A stretch of 16,025 nt of DNA from VBKO01 sp036393835 (GTDB lineage Bacteria > Myxococcota > Myxococcia > Myxococcales > 40CM-4-68-19), in contig DASWGI010000177.1 in the NCBI GenBank assembly GCA_036393835.1, positions 1 to 16,025 of the forward strand. Reading direction: 5' to 3'. Positions 1 through 7,054 of this stretch are shown one piece after another (the first letter of the stretch is position 1; each line of letters opens with the position of its first letter). Position numbers and translations under genes: made by a program. The notes under the pieces are model-generated. The model saw nothing but the letters and a program-made list of their open reading frames with translations, ran no database searches and had not been told where the DNA came from.

Positions 1-2406
1 AACCCCTGGATCGAGGAAGTCGAGGTGCAGGACACCGCGGCGCCGTTCCACGACTGGAACGAGCGCATCGCCGCCGAGTGCTACGGGCCCAACGCGGCCG
101 CGCGCCTGAAGAACGGCGGCGGGTACATCAAGGACATCGTCAACAACTACCGCCACATCTCCTTCAACTTCGGGCCCACGCTGCTGGCCTGGATGGAGCG
201 GCGCGCTCCCGAGGTGTACCGGCGCGTGCTCGAGGCCGACGCAGAGAGCGTGCGGCGGCGGGGGCACGGCAACGCCATCGCGCAGGCGTACGCGCACTCC
301 ATCCTCCCGCTCTCCAACGAGCGGGACGTTCGCACGCAGATCCGCTGGGGGCTGCACGACTTCCGCCGCCGCTTCGGCCGCCCGGCGGAAGGCATGTGGC
401 TCCCGGAGACCGCCGCGGACCTGGCCACGCTGCGCGCGCTGGCCGACGAGGGCATCCAGTTCACCGTCCTCTCCCCCTACCAGGCGCTGCGGGTGCGCGC
501 GCCCGGCGGCGAGTGGGAGGACGCGCGCAACGCACAGTTCGACCCGACGCTGCCCTACAAGGTGGACCTGCGCGACGGGCGGCACATCGCCGTCTTCTTC
601 TACGACGGGCCCATCGCGCGCGGCATCGCGTTCGGCGAGGGGCTGGGCAGCGGCGAGGAGCTGGTGCAGCGCCTCGAGCAGGGCTTCAACGAGGCGCGCG
701 CCCACGACGAGGTGCTGACCGTCGCCGTCGACGGCGAGACGTTCGGGCACCACAAGAAGGGCGGCGACGAGGTGCTGGCGGCGGCGCTGCGCTACCTGCA
801 GCAGCGCGAGGACGTGGAGCTGGTGAACCTGGCGCAGGCGCTCGCCCTCTCGCCACCGGAGCACGAGGCGGAGATCGCCGAGGGCTCCTCGTGGAGCTGC
901 ATGCACGGCGTGGAGCGCTGGCGCGGCGACTGCGGCTGCCACACGGGCGGGCAGCCCGGGTGGCACCAGCAGTGGCGGGGCCCGCTGCGCGCCGCCCTCG
1001 ACGTCCTGCGCGACCGGCTCGCCGAGCTGTACGAGCGCGAGGCCGCCCCGCTCCTCCGCGACCCGTGGCGCGCCCGCGACGAGCTGATCGAGCTGGTGAT
1101 CGATCCGGAGCGCAAGCGGGCGGTCGAGTTCGTCGAGCGGCAGGCCGGGCGCGCGCTGGACGAGCGCGAGCGGGTCACCGCGCTCAAGCTCCTCGAGATG
1201 CAGCGGGAGGCGCTGCTCATGTACACCAGCTGCGGCTGGTTCTTCGCCGAGATCTCCGGCATCGAGGCGGTGCAGATCCTCAAGTACGCGGCCCGGGCGC
1301 TGCAGCTCGCCCGCGAGGTGAGCGGGAAGGACCTCGAGCCCGAGTTCGTCGAAGCGCTGGCCAAGGCCCCCTCCAACCTCCCCGAGCTGGCCGACGGCGC
1401 GCGCGTCTACGAGACGCTGGTGAAGCCCTCGGTGGTGTCGCTGGAAGGCGTGGCGGCGCACTACGCCATCGCCGGCCTGTTCGACGAGTACGGCAAGGCG
1501 GACCAGCTGTTCTGCTACGACGTGGCCCTGCGCGGGCGCCGGCGCGAGAGGGGCGGCAGCGCCACGCTGGCCATGTCGCGGCTCGAGATCCGCAGCCGCC
1601 TGACCCACGAGCGGCGCGACCTCTCCGCCTGCGTCCTGCACTTCTCCGGATCCGACATCCGCTCCGGGCTGCGGCCGTACGACGCGCACGCGCACGCCGA
1701 GGCGGAGAAGCGGCTCTTCGGAAGGTTCGCCGCGCTTTCGCTCGCCCAGATGGTGCGCGAGATCGACAACGAATTCCCCGGGCGCGACTACACCCTGCGC
1801 GACCTCTTCCTCGACGAGCGCCGCCGCCTCGCCGGACAGCTGCTCGACGAGACGATGCGCCGCTACGAGGACGATTACCTGCAGATCTATGAGTCCAACC
1901 GGCGGCTGATCGACTTCCTGCGCGAGATCGACTCGCCCGTGCCGCGGCCGCTGCAGGTCGCCACCGACGTCGCCTTGACCCACCAGGCGCAGCAGTGCGC
2001 CCGCGCGCTGGCGGAGGGCAATGTGGACCTGGCGACGGCGCAGTCGGAGCTGCTCGCCACCGCGCAGGTGGCCCGGCGGCTCGGCGCCCGCATCGACCCC
2101 GCCGCGGTGCAGGCTCCCTTCACCGACCTGCTGCACACCTTCGTCGAGCGGCTCCTCGCGGGCGAGGCCCGCGACGCGGCGCCGCAGCTCGCGGGCATCC
2201 TCGAGCTGTCGGCGCGCCTCGGCCTGCACCTCGACCTGTGGGAAGCGCAGAACCGGCTGTGGGACGCGGCCGAGGAGGTGCGGATCGAGCCGGAGCAGCT
2301 GGCGCGCCTCGCGCGGGCCCTCTGGTTCGACGAGCGCACCCTGAGCGCGCGCGCCCAGGCGCCGCGCCGGCCGCCGCCGCGCTCGCAAGCCGCCGCGGCC
2401 CTGTGA
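1..2406 (+). CDS. GH57 / DUF3536 glycoside hydrolase (5' end cut by window)
   Basis: The reading frame is open from base 1, and the residues before the first GTG (25) already read as family sequence (NPWIEEVEVQDTAAPFHDWN), so the gene starts upstream and GTG 25 is not its start. The missing N-terminus should carry the family's His-rich HGHFYQPP-type motif. GH57 enzymes act on alpha-1,4/1,6-glucans (amylase, glucanotransferase or branching enzyme). Visible family motifs are GMWLPE (about 391-408), whose Glu is the expected nucleophile, and VDGETFGHH (about 727-753), whose Asp is the expected acid/base. The last 400 or so residues fit the helical DUF3536 region that follows the barrel in this subfamily. 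A Cys-rich patch (SCMHGVERWRGDCGCHTG, about 895-948) is also typical of the subfamily. The role is probably cytoplasmic glycogen or maltodextrin metabolism; the exact reaction cannot be told from sequence. The C-terminus becomes Pro/Arg/Ala-rich. Confidence 0.9.
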   Translation, partial: NPWIEEVEVQDTAAPFHDWNERIAAECYGPNAAARLKNGGGYIKDIVNNYRHISFNFGPTLLAWMERRAPEVYRRVLEADAESVRRRGHGNAIAQAYAHSILPLSNERDVRTQIRWGLHDFRRRFGRPAEGMWLPETAADLATLRALADEGIQFTVLSPYQALRVRAPGGEWEDARNAQFDPTLPYKVDLRDGRHIAVFFYDGPIARGIAFGEGLGSGEELVQRLEQGFNEARAHDEVLTVAVDGETFGHHKKGGDEVLAAALRYLQQREDVELVNLAQALALSPPEHEAEIAEGSSWSCMHGVERWRGDCGCHTGGQPGWHQQWRGPLRAALDVLRDRLAELYEREAAPLLRDPWRARDELIELVIDPERKRAVEFVERQAGRALDERERVTALKLLEMQREALLMYTSCGWFFAEISGIEAVQILKYAARALQLAREVSGKDLEPEFVEALAKAPSNLPELADGARVYETLVKPSVVSLEGVAAHYAIAGLFDEYGKADQLFCYDVALRGRRRERGGSATLAMSRLEIRSRLTHERRDLSACVLHFSGSDIRSGLRPYDAHAHAEAEKRLFGRFAALSLAQMVREIDNEFPGRDYTLRDLFLDERRRLAGQLLDETMRRYEDDYLQIYESNRRLIDFLREIDSPVPRPLQVATDVALTHQAQQCARALAEGNVDLATAQSELLATAQVARRLGARIDPAAVQAPFTDLLHTFVERLLAGEARDAAPQLAGILELSARLGLHLDLWEAQNRLWDAAEEVRIEPEQLARLARALWFDERTLSARAQAPRRPPPRSQAAAAL

Positions 2407-2435
2407 GCCTGCTCGCCGGAGCGCTCTACGGGCTG

Positions 2436-2464
2436 CCGGGCCAGTCGCCGCCCGCCTGGCCCGG
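2436..2464 (+). terminator. Perfect 9-bp inverted repeat after GH57 gene, possible terminator
   Basis: CCGGGCCAG (2436-2444) and CTGGCCCGG (2456-2464) are perfect inverted arms around an 11-nt loop, 30 nt after the GH57 stop and 37 nt before the next start. There is no T-run after it, so it is not a classic intrinsic terminator. It could be a Rho-assisted stop, an mRNA-stabilising 3' hairpin or a protein site. Confidence 0.4.
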
Positions 2465-2500
2465 TGCTGCGGCCTCGCCGCAGTTCCTAGCTTCCGAGGC

Positions 2501-3559
2501 GTGCACATCGCCGGACTGCACGAGCTGGGCTTCTGGGGCTTCCTGAAGAAGCTCTACAGGCGCTGGTCGGACAACGCCATCACCGACCGGGCGGCGCAGC
2601 TCGCGTACTACTTCGTCTTCGCGCTGTTCCCCTTCCTCTCCTTCCTGGTCACGCTGACGGCCTACCTGCCGCTGCAAGGCGCGGTGCAGGAGCTGCTCGG
2701 GCGCGTAGGCGAGGTGATGCCCGACGAGGCGATGGCCATCCTCCAGGACCAGTTGCAGAAGCTCGTCACGGTGCAGCGCCCCAGGCTCCTGACCGTGAGC
2801 TTGCTCCTCGCGGTTTGGAGCGCGTCGCGCGGCGTGGACGCGATCCGCACCGCGCTCAATCTCGCCTACGACGTCAAGGAGTCGCGCCCGTTCTGGAAGA
2901 CGCAGGGGATGGCCATCGGAATCACGGTGGTCGGCGCCGTGCTGGTGCTCCTCTCGATCACGCTGATCGCGCTGGGCGGAAAGGCCGGCGAGTGGCTGGC
3001 GAGCCAGCTGGGCGTCCAGCAGGTGTACGCGATGGTGTGGGGGGTCCTGCGCTGGCCGATCACGACGTTCCTCATCATGCTGGTCGCCGCAACGCTCTAT
3101 TACTTCCTGCCCGACGTGGAGCAGGAATGGCGCTTCATCACGCCGGGGTCCGTGGTCGGGACCGCGCTGTGGCTGCTCGCCACCTGGGGCTTCACCCAGT
3201 ACGTGGAGCACTTCGGCAAGTACGACGTCATGTACGGCTCGATCGGCGGCATGATCGTGCTGCTCACCTGGCTCTACCTCACCGGGCTCATCTTCATCCT
3301 CGGCGGCGAGATCAACGCCATCCTCGAGCACGCGGCGCACGAGGGAAAGGCGCCCGGGGCGCGCGCTCCTGGAGAGGCGCCGCCGCCCCCGGAGGCGAGG
3401 CCGAGCGCCGCATCGCCGGGCGCCTCGAAAGAGCGCACGGCCGCGCGCAGGTCGCACCTGCGCCTGCTCCGCCGCCGCGAGGGACGGCGGGCGATCGAGC
3501 CGCCCACGTCCGCGGAGGAGGTCGTTCCCCCCGAGGAGCTCCCGCCCGAGCCTCCGTGA
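2501..3559 (+). CDS. YihY/BrkB family inner membrane protein
   Basis: This 352-residue protein matches the YihY/virulence-factor BrkB family (formerly mis-called RNase BN). The molecular function of the family is unsettled; transport or envelope roles have been proposed. It shows an amphipathic N-terminus, then about six hydrophobic segments (roughly residues 34-57, 97-108, 137-160, 185-203, 213-232, 247-270). The family's C-terminal signature is present around YGSIGGMIVLLTWLYLTGLI and GGEINA (245-273), and the early AAQLAYYFVFALFPF block at 31-45 is also typical. After about residue 280 comes a roughly 70-residue low-complexity tail rich in Pro, Ala, Arg and Glu, probably disordered and cytoplasmic. 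The GTG start at 2501 is the only plausible start before the first conserved block; the GAGG at 2496-2499 is too close to be a good ribosome site, so initiation is poorly supported. Confidence 0.88.
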   Translation: MHIAGLHELGFWGFLKKLYRRWSDNAITDRAAQLAYYFVFALFPFLSFLVTLTAYLPLQGAVQELLGRVGEVMPDEAMAILQDQLQKLVTVQRPRLLTVSLLLAVWSASRGVDAIRTALNLAYDVKESRPFWKTQGMAIGITVVGAVLVLLSITLIALGGKAGEWLASQLGVQQVYAMVWGVLRWPITTFLIMLVAATLYYFLPDVEQEWRFITPGSVVGTALWLLATWGFTQYVEHFGKYDVMYGSIGGMIVLLTWLYLTGLIFILGGEINAILEHAAHEGKAPGARAPGEAPPPPEARPSAASPGASKERTAARRSHLRLLRRREGRRAIEPPTSAEEVVPPEELPPEPP

Positions 3560-3599
3560 AATTTGGCTCTACCGTCGGCTACCGAACGCGTCCGATCCT

Positions 3600-3627
3600 G
3601 GGCAAGCCCGCGTCCGCCTGCTTGCCC
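3600..3627 (+). repeat. 8-bp perfect inverted repeat upstream of STAS-like gene
   Basis: GGGCAAGC (3600-3607) and GCTTGCCC (3620-3627) flank a 12-nt loop in the 138-bp gap between the YihY gene and the STAS-like gene. An 8-bp palindrome GGCTAGCC follows at 3632-3639. This could be an operator upstream of the STAS-like/ku pair or a weak terminator for the YihY gene; there is no T-tract. Confidence 0.35.
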
Positions 3628-3697
3628 GCCTGGCTAGCCGTGCGCACTCATTGCGGTCGCGGCCCTCGATGCGCATCTCGACCAAGGAGCCTCTCCA

Positions 3698-4048
3698 ATG
3701 CCGGCCTGCAGCGTGATCCGCGAAGCGCGGGGCGACACCGCTACCTACCTCGTGTCCGGACGGTTCGAGGGCGTCTCTGCCTGGGAGCTGGCCGCTCGGC
3801 TGACGGAGGAACACCTGCCGCACGCCGTCCTCGACTTCAGCCGCTGCCAGGAGTTCCAGGACTACGCCGTCGCGGTGCTGTCGCAGGCCCTGCTCGGGCT
3901 CGTCGGCCTGCGGGTGCAGCTGCGCGGGCTCCGGCAGCACCAGGAACGGGTCTTCAAGTGCTTCGGCGTGGATGTGGCGGAGCTCGCCCATCCGGGCGAG
4001 CCCGCCCGGATCGAGCCCGTCCCGGAGCTCGCGCGCGAGGTGGTCTAG
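3698..4048 (+). CDS. Small STAS-like (anti-sigma-antagonist-type) protein
   Basis: This 116-residue soluble protein has the length and beta/alpha rhythm of a STAS domain: an opening beta pair (SVIREARGDTATYLVSGRF), an amphipathic helix, a buried strand HAVLDFSRC at 42-50, a helix 57-69, a strand LRVQLRGL 71-78, and a helix VFKCFGVD ending the core. STAS domains act in partner-switching or as nucleotide/lipid-sensing modules. The segment after the DFS strand reads QEFQDYAVAVLSQALLG and lacks the usual D-S-[ST]-G phosphorylation loop, so ordinary anti-anti-sigma phosphoregulation is unlikely. The start is well supported: AAGGAG at 3684-3689 sits 8 nt before the ATG. Its TAG stop directly abuts the ATG of ku in the same frame, so the two are almost certainly co-transcribed. 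The family assignment is tentative and comes from fold pattern, not strong motifs. Confidence 0.7.
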   Translation: MPACSVIREARGDTATYLVSGRFEGVSAWELAARLTEEHLPHAVLDFSRCQEFQDYAVAVLSQALLGLVGLRVQLRGLRQHQERVFKCFGVDVAELAHPGEPARIEPVPELAREVV

Positions 4049-4945
4049 ATGGCCCGGCCGATCTGGAGCGGATCGATCAGCTTCGGGTTGGTCAACGTGC
4101 CGGTGAAGCTCTTCTCCGCCACCTCCCCCAAGGAGGTGCGCTTCCACATGCTCCACGACAAGGACGGCGGGCGCATCCAGCAGAAGCGCGTCTGCTCGAT
4201 CGACGGGGAGGAAGTCCCGTGGGAGCACATCGTCAAGGGATTCGAGGTCGCCAAGGGCCGCTACGTGACGGTCACCAAGGAGGAGCTGGAAGCCTTCAGT
4301 CCCAAGGCGACGCGCTCCATCGACATCGAGGACTTCGTCGAGCTGCACCAGATTGATCCCATCTACTACGACCACAGCTACTACCTGGTGCCCGATCGCG
4401 GCGCCGCGCGCCCGTACGCGCTCCTGCTCGAGGCGATGAAGAGGACCGGCAAGGTCGGGATCGGCCAGTTCGTGCTGCGGACCAAGCAGTACCTGGCGGC
4501 GGTCCGGCCGATGGGGAAGGCGCTGGCGCTCTCGACCATGCTGTACGCCGACGAGGTGGTCGACCAGAGCGGGCTGGAAGGGCTCCCCGGGGCGGACGCG
4601 AAGCCTCGCGAGAAGGAGTTGCACATGGCCGAGCAGCTCGTGCAATCGCTGGCGACGGATTTCGACCCGAGGAAGTACAAGGACACCTTCCGCGAGCAGG
4701 TGCTGGCGCTCCTCGAGCGCAAGGCGGAGGGACAAGAGATCGTCGCCGAGCCCGCCGAGGAGGAGCCTCGCGGCAAGGTGGTGAACCTGATGGACGCGCT
4801 GGCGAAGAGCCTCGCCGCGGCCCGCAAGGGCGAGGCGCCGCAGGCGGGCGAGCGGCGCCGCCGTCCCGAGCCGGAGCGCGCCGCCGCGCGGACCGCGCGC
4901 ACCCCGGCGCACCGGCGCAGGGCCGCTTCCAGGTCGAAGCGGTAG
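4049..4945 (+). CDS. ku: Ku protein, bacterial non-homologous end joining
   Basis: Bacterial Ku forms a homodimeric ring that threads onto DNA double-strand ends and recruits LigD for end joining. The 298-residue product matches the family end to end: RPIWSGSISFGLVNVPVKLFSA (3-24), HMLHDKDGGRI, then PIYYDHSYYLVPD at 104-116, and the core ends with FVLRTKQYLAAVRP (141-154). VVNLMDALAKSL at 244-255 resembles the conserved C-terminal segment of bacterial Ku linked to LigD contact. From about 259 there is an Arg/Ala/Pro-rich tail (13 Arg in the last 30), analogous to the basic C-terminal extensions that aid DNA binding in other bacterial Kus. GAGGTGG at 4037-4043 lies 5 nt before the ATG. No ligD lies in this window, so the partner ligase must be elsewhere. 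The gene ends before a two-way terminator. Confidence 0.96.
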   Translation: MARPIWSGSISFGLVNVPVKLFSATSPKEVRFHMLHDKDGGRIQQKRVCSIDGEEVPWEHIVKGFEVAKGRYVTVTKEELEAFSPKATRSIDIEDFVELHQIDPIYYDHSYYLVPDRGAARPYALLLEAMKRTGKVGIGQFVLRTKQYLAAVRPMGKALALSTMLYADEVVDQSGLEGLPGADAKPREKELHMAEQLVQSLATDFDPRKYKDTFREQVLALLERKAEGQEIVAEPAEEEPRGKVVNLMDALAKSLAAARKGEAPQAGERRRRPEPERAAARTARTPAHRRRAASRSKR

Positions 4946-4992
4946 CGGATGAAGCAGGAGCTGCCGCGCGTCTCCCCGCGGCAGTGAAAAGG

Positions 4993-5020
4993 CGAGGGGA
5001 GCAGGGCGCTCCCCTCGTTT
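4993..5020. terminator. Intrinsic terminator between convergent ku and small membrane gene
   Basis: A perfect 10-bp stem, CGAGGGGAGC (4993-5002) and GCTCCCCTCG (5008-5017), closes a 5-nt loop and is followed by TTT. On the other strand the stem is followed after two bases by four T (AAAA at 4987-4990 on plus). It lies between the ends of two convergent genes (4945 and 5025) and could serve both. Confidence 0.75.
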
Positions 5021-5024
5021 CGAG

Positions 5025-5183
5025 CTACGGGACTGCCGCGCCCGTTCCGCGCCGCAGGACCGCGAAGATCAGGCTGACGATGGCGAGGATCAACAGGATG
5101 TGGACCCACGCCCCGATCTGCGCGCCGGACACGAGGCCCAGCACCCAGAGCACGAGCAGGATGACCGTGATGGTCCAGAGCAT
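5025..5183 (-). CDS. Lmo0937-family small membrane protein (52 aa)
   Basis: The minus strand encodes 52 residues starting MLWTITVILLVLWVLGLV and containing HILLILAIVSLIFAVLRRG. This is the pattern of the Lmo0937 family of tiny membrane proteins: an N-terminal MLW, two hydrophobic helices (about 4-20 and 28-44) separated by a short Gly/Ala turn, and a basic end. The family has no established biochemical role; relatives are often stress-associated, which is inference here. The ATG (5183) has a near-perfect Shine-Dalgarno AAAGGAGG (5197-5190) with 6-nt spacing, the best ribosome site in the window. The coding stretch ends at TAG 5025, just beyond the shared terminator. It is short enough to be missed by length-filtered gene callers. 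Confidence 0.85.
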   Translation of the reverse strand: MLWTITVILLVLWVLGLVSGAQIGAWVHILLILAIVSLIFAVLRRGTGAAVP

Positions 5184-5336
5184 AAGCCGCCTCCTTTCCA
5201 GCAAAGGTAGGGGCGCCTCCTACACACAGGAATGGACGGGCGGACTCCGCCGCTGTCCTTTCGTGCGAGCAGGCGCCGGCCCGGCCCGGTGCGCTCACCC
5301 CACACCACAACGCCCTTGCGTGCCACCCGAGCGAGC

Positions 5337-6728
5337 GTGCGACGGTCGCCTCGCTTGCGCACCGACGACCAGAGCGCCGTCCGCCGCTCGCTGCGGATCT
5401 CCACCGCCGAAGGCCTGGTCGCGGAGTTGGTCGGCGCCTGCGCCAGCGGCGGCGCGATCACCGGCTGGGCGCTGTACCTCGGCCTCACCCCCGTGCTGGT
5501 GGGCGTGCTCGGCGCGCTGCCGTTCGCCGCGCAGGTGGTGCAGGTCCCGTCGGCATGGCTGACGCGCGTTCACGGCAGCCGACGGACGGCGCTGTGGACG
5601 ATCGGCGTCGCGCGGCAGCTCCCGCTGGTGCTGGTGATCCTTCCCTGGCTGCCGGTCCCCGAGACCGCGCAGCGCACGATCCTGCTCGCGGTGGCCGCGG
5701 CCAGCTCGCTGCTCGCGGTGGCGGGGAACAACGCCTGGACGTCGTGGATGGGAGAGCTGGTCCCGGACCGCGTCCGGGGCCGCTACTTCGGGCGGCGCAC
5801 GGCCTTCTGCGCCCTGGGGAGCACGCTGGGCGCTCTCGGAGCGGGGCTCGCGCTGGACCACGCCAGGCCGGGCGCCGGCGCGGGGGCGGTGCTCTCGCTG
5901 CTCGCGCTCGCCTCCTGCGCGTTCGGCGCGATCACGGTGGCGCTGCTCCGGCGGCAGCACGAGCCGCGCGCGCACCTCGTCCCTCCGGAGCCGACCCTCG
6001 CCGACGCGCTGCGCCCCTGGACGGAGCCGGCCGCGCGCGGCGCGCTCACCTTCCACATCGCCTGGGCGGCGGCGTGCGGATTGGCGGCCGCTTTCTACCC
6101 CATCCACATGATCGCCAACCTGCGCATGGGGTTCGCGTGCATGGCACTCTACAACGGCGCCATCGCCGCGGTGCGCATGCTGACCGCGCCCTTGTGGGGC
6201 CGCGCGCTCGATCGCGTCGGAGCGCGCCCGGTGCTGGTGGCGTGCTGCTTCGGGCTCAGCGTCTCGCCAGTCATCTGGCTGTTCCCTCGCGAGGACGTGC
6301 TCTGGCCGCTCGCGCTGGACGCCGTCCTCTGCGGCGTCCTGCTCGCCGGCCAGGGGCTCGCGTCCTTCTCGCTGCCGCTCAACCTCTCCTCGCGCGGGAC
6401 CCGGCCGTTCCATCTCGCCGCCTTCGCCGCCGCGGCGGGGATCGCGACGGGGCTGGCCTCGGCCGCCGGCGGCGCGCTCGCGCACGTCCTGCCGGCGCAC
6501 GTCGGGTTCCTGGGGCGCACGCTGGTCGGCTCGCAGCTGCTCTTCCTCATGGGAGGTGGGCTGCGGCTCTGCGCCGCCGTCCTCGCGCTGCGCATCGTCG
6601 AGCCCGGAGCGCGCCCGGTGCAGGCGCTGGGCCGCCTCGCGCTGGACGGCGCCCTCCGCAGACAGCGCCCGCCGCGGCTCGATCCGGCTTGCGCCGTGCC
6701 GGTCGCGCAGCGAAGCTCGGCGGCGTGA
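5337..6728 (+). CDS. MFS-type transporter
   Basis: The product is a polytopic inner membrane protein of the major facilitator superfamily type, with about 10-12 hydrophobic segments and a central loop (HEPRAHLVPPEPTLADALRPW). The MFS A-like loop is recognisable at WMGELVPDRVRGRYFGRRTAF (after the fourth helix) and again, weaker, in GRALDRVGARPVLV of the second half. Substrate cannot be predicted. The frame is open to an ATG at 5232, but codons before 5337 have much poorer third-position G/C than the rest and the ATG has only AGGA one base away. I prefer GTG 5337; TTG 5355 (giving MRTDDQSAV) is also possible. The end overlaps the next gene by 4 bp (GTGA), which implies translational coupling with the cysteine-cluster protein. 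The 153-bp gap upstream separates it from the divergent small membrane gene. Confidence 0.85.
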   Translation: MRRSPRLRTDDQSAVRRSLRISTAEGLVAELVGACASGGAITGWALYLGLTPVLVGVLGALPFAAQVVQVPSAWLTRVHGSRRTALWTIGVARQLPLVLVILPWLPVPETAQRTILLAVAAASSLLAVAGNNAWTSWMGELVPDRVRGRYFGRRTAFCALGSTLGALGAGLALDHARPGAGAGAVLSLLALASCAFGAITVALLRRQHEPRAHLVPPEPTLADALRPWTEPAARGALTFHIAWAAACGLAAAFYPIHMIANLRMGFACMALYNGAIAAVRMLTAPLWGRALDRVGARPVLVACCFGLSVSPVIWLFPREDVLWPLALDAVLCGVLLAGQGLASFSLPLNLSSRGTRPFHLAAFAAAAGIATGLASAAGGALAHVLPAHVGFLGRTLVGSQLLFLMGGGLRLCAAVLALRIVEPGARPVQALGRLALDGALRRQRPPRLDPACAVPVAQRSSAA

Positions 6729-7054
6729 CCTTCGACTGCCAGCGCTGCGGCGCCTGCTGCTGCAATCCCGCCGAGAACCGCGCCGAAGGGTATCGCAACT
6801 ACGTGCCGGTCGAGCCCGGGTCGCGCCTGCTGCGAAGGCGGCAGCTCCTCGGCCGCTACACCGTGTTGAACGCGCGCGGCGAGCGGCACCTGAAGCTCCT
6901 CGGCCCGGAGGAGCGGTGCGCGGCGCTGGAGGGGGCGCTGGGCCGGCGCGTGCGCTGCGCCGTCTACGCGGACCGCCCCGCCGCATGCCGAAAGGTCGAT
7001 CCAGGGAGCGCCCGCTGCCTGCAGTACCGCGCCGAGCGCGGGATCACCGCCTGA
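6725..7054 (+). CDS. YkgJ-family cysteine cluster protein
   Basis: This 109-residue protein has the YkgJ/UPF0153 pattern, a predicted zinc or iron-sulfur chelating fold: CQRCGACCC at 5-13, then C65, C78 in CAVYADRPAAC and C88, with a final C98. The order C-x2-C-x2-CCC, later C-x-VY-x2-RP-x2-C is the hallmark of the family. Its function is not established. The start is GTG 6725, chosen because it overlaps the MFS stop as GTGA and places the CxxCGxCC motif right at the N-terminus, as in the family. The last 11 bp overlap the end of queD on the opposite strand. Confidence 0.9.
   Translation: MTFDCQRCGACCCNPAENRAEGYRNYVPVEPGSRLLRRRQLLGRYTVLNARGERHLKLLGPEERCAALEGALGRRVRCAVYADRPAACRKVDPGSARCLQYRAERGITA

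Noticed and set aside
1995..2546. Plus-strand ORFs overlapping the GH57 gene end
   Set aside because: Alternate-frame shadows with Arg/Ala/Gly composition; the GH57 frame continues through to 2406.
2426..3457. Long minus-strand ORF opposite the YihY gene
   Set aside because: No recognisable domain and shadow-type composition, while the plus-strand protein matches a known family.
3698..4945. A single STAS-Ku fusion gene broken by one TAG
   Set aside because: Ku has its own complete N-terminus with Met directly after the stop and a ribosome site (GAGGTGG) at 4037-4043, so two genes are the simpler reading.
5232..5336. N-terminal extension of the MFS protein from ATG 5232
   Set aside because: Third-position G/C is clearly lower there, the product is a disordered Arg/Pro stretch, and the ATG has its AGGA only one base away. 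A later GTG or TTG is more likely, though not proven.
5295..6986. Very long minus-strand ORF (563 codons) opposite the MFS and YkgJ genes
   Set aside because: Composition is Arg/Ala/Gly/Pro-rich without domains; it is the usual antisense shadow of GC-rich coding DNA.
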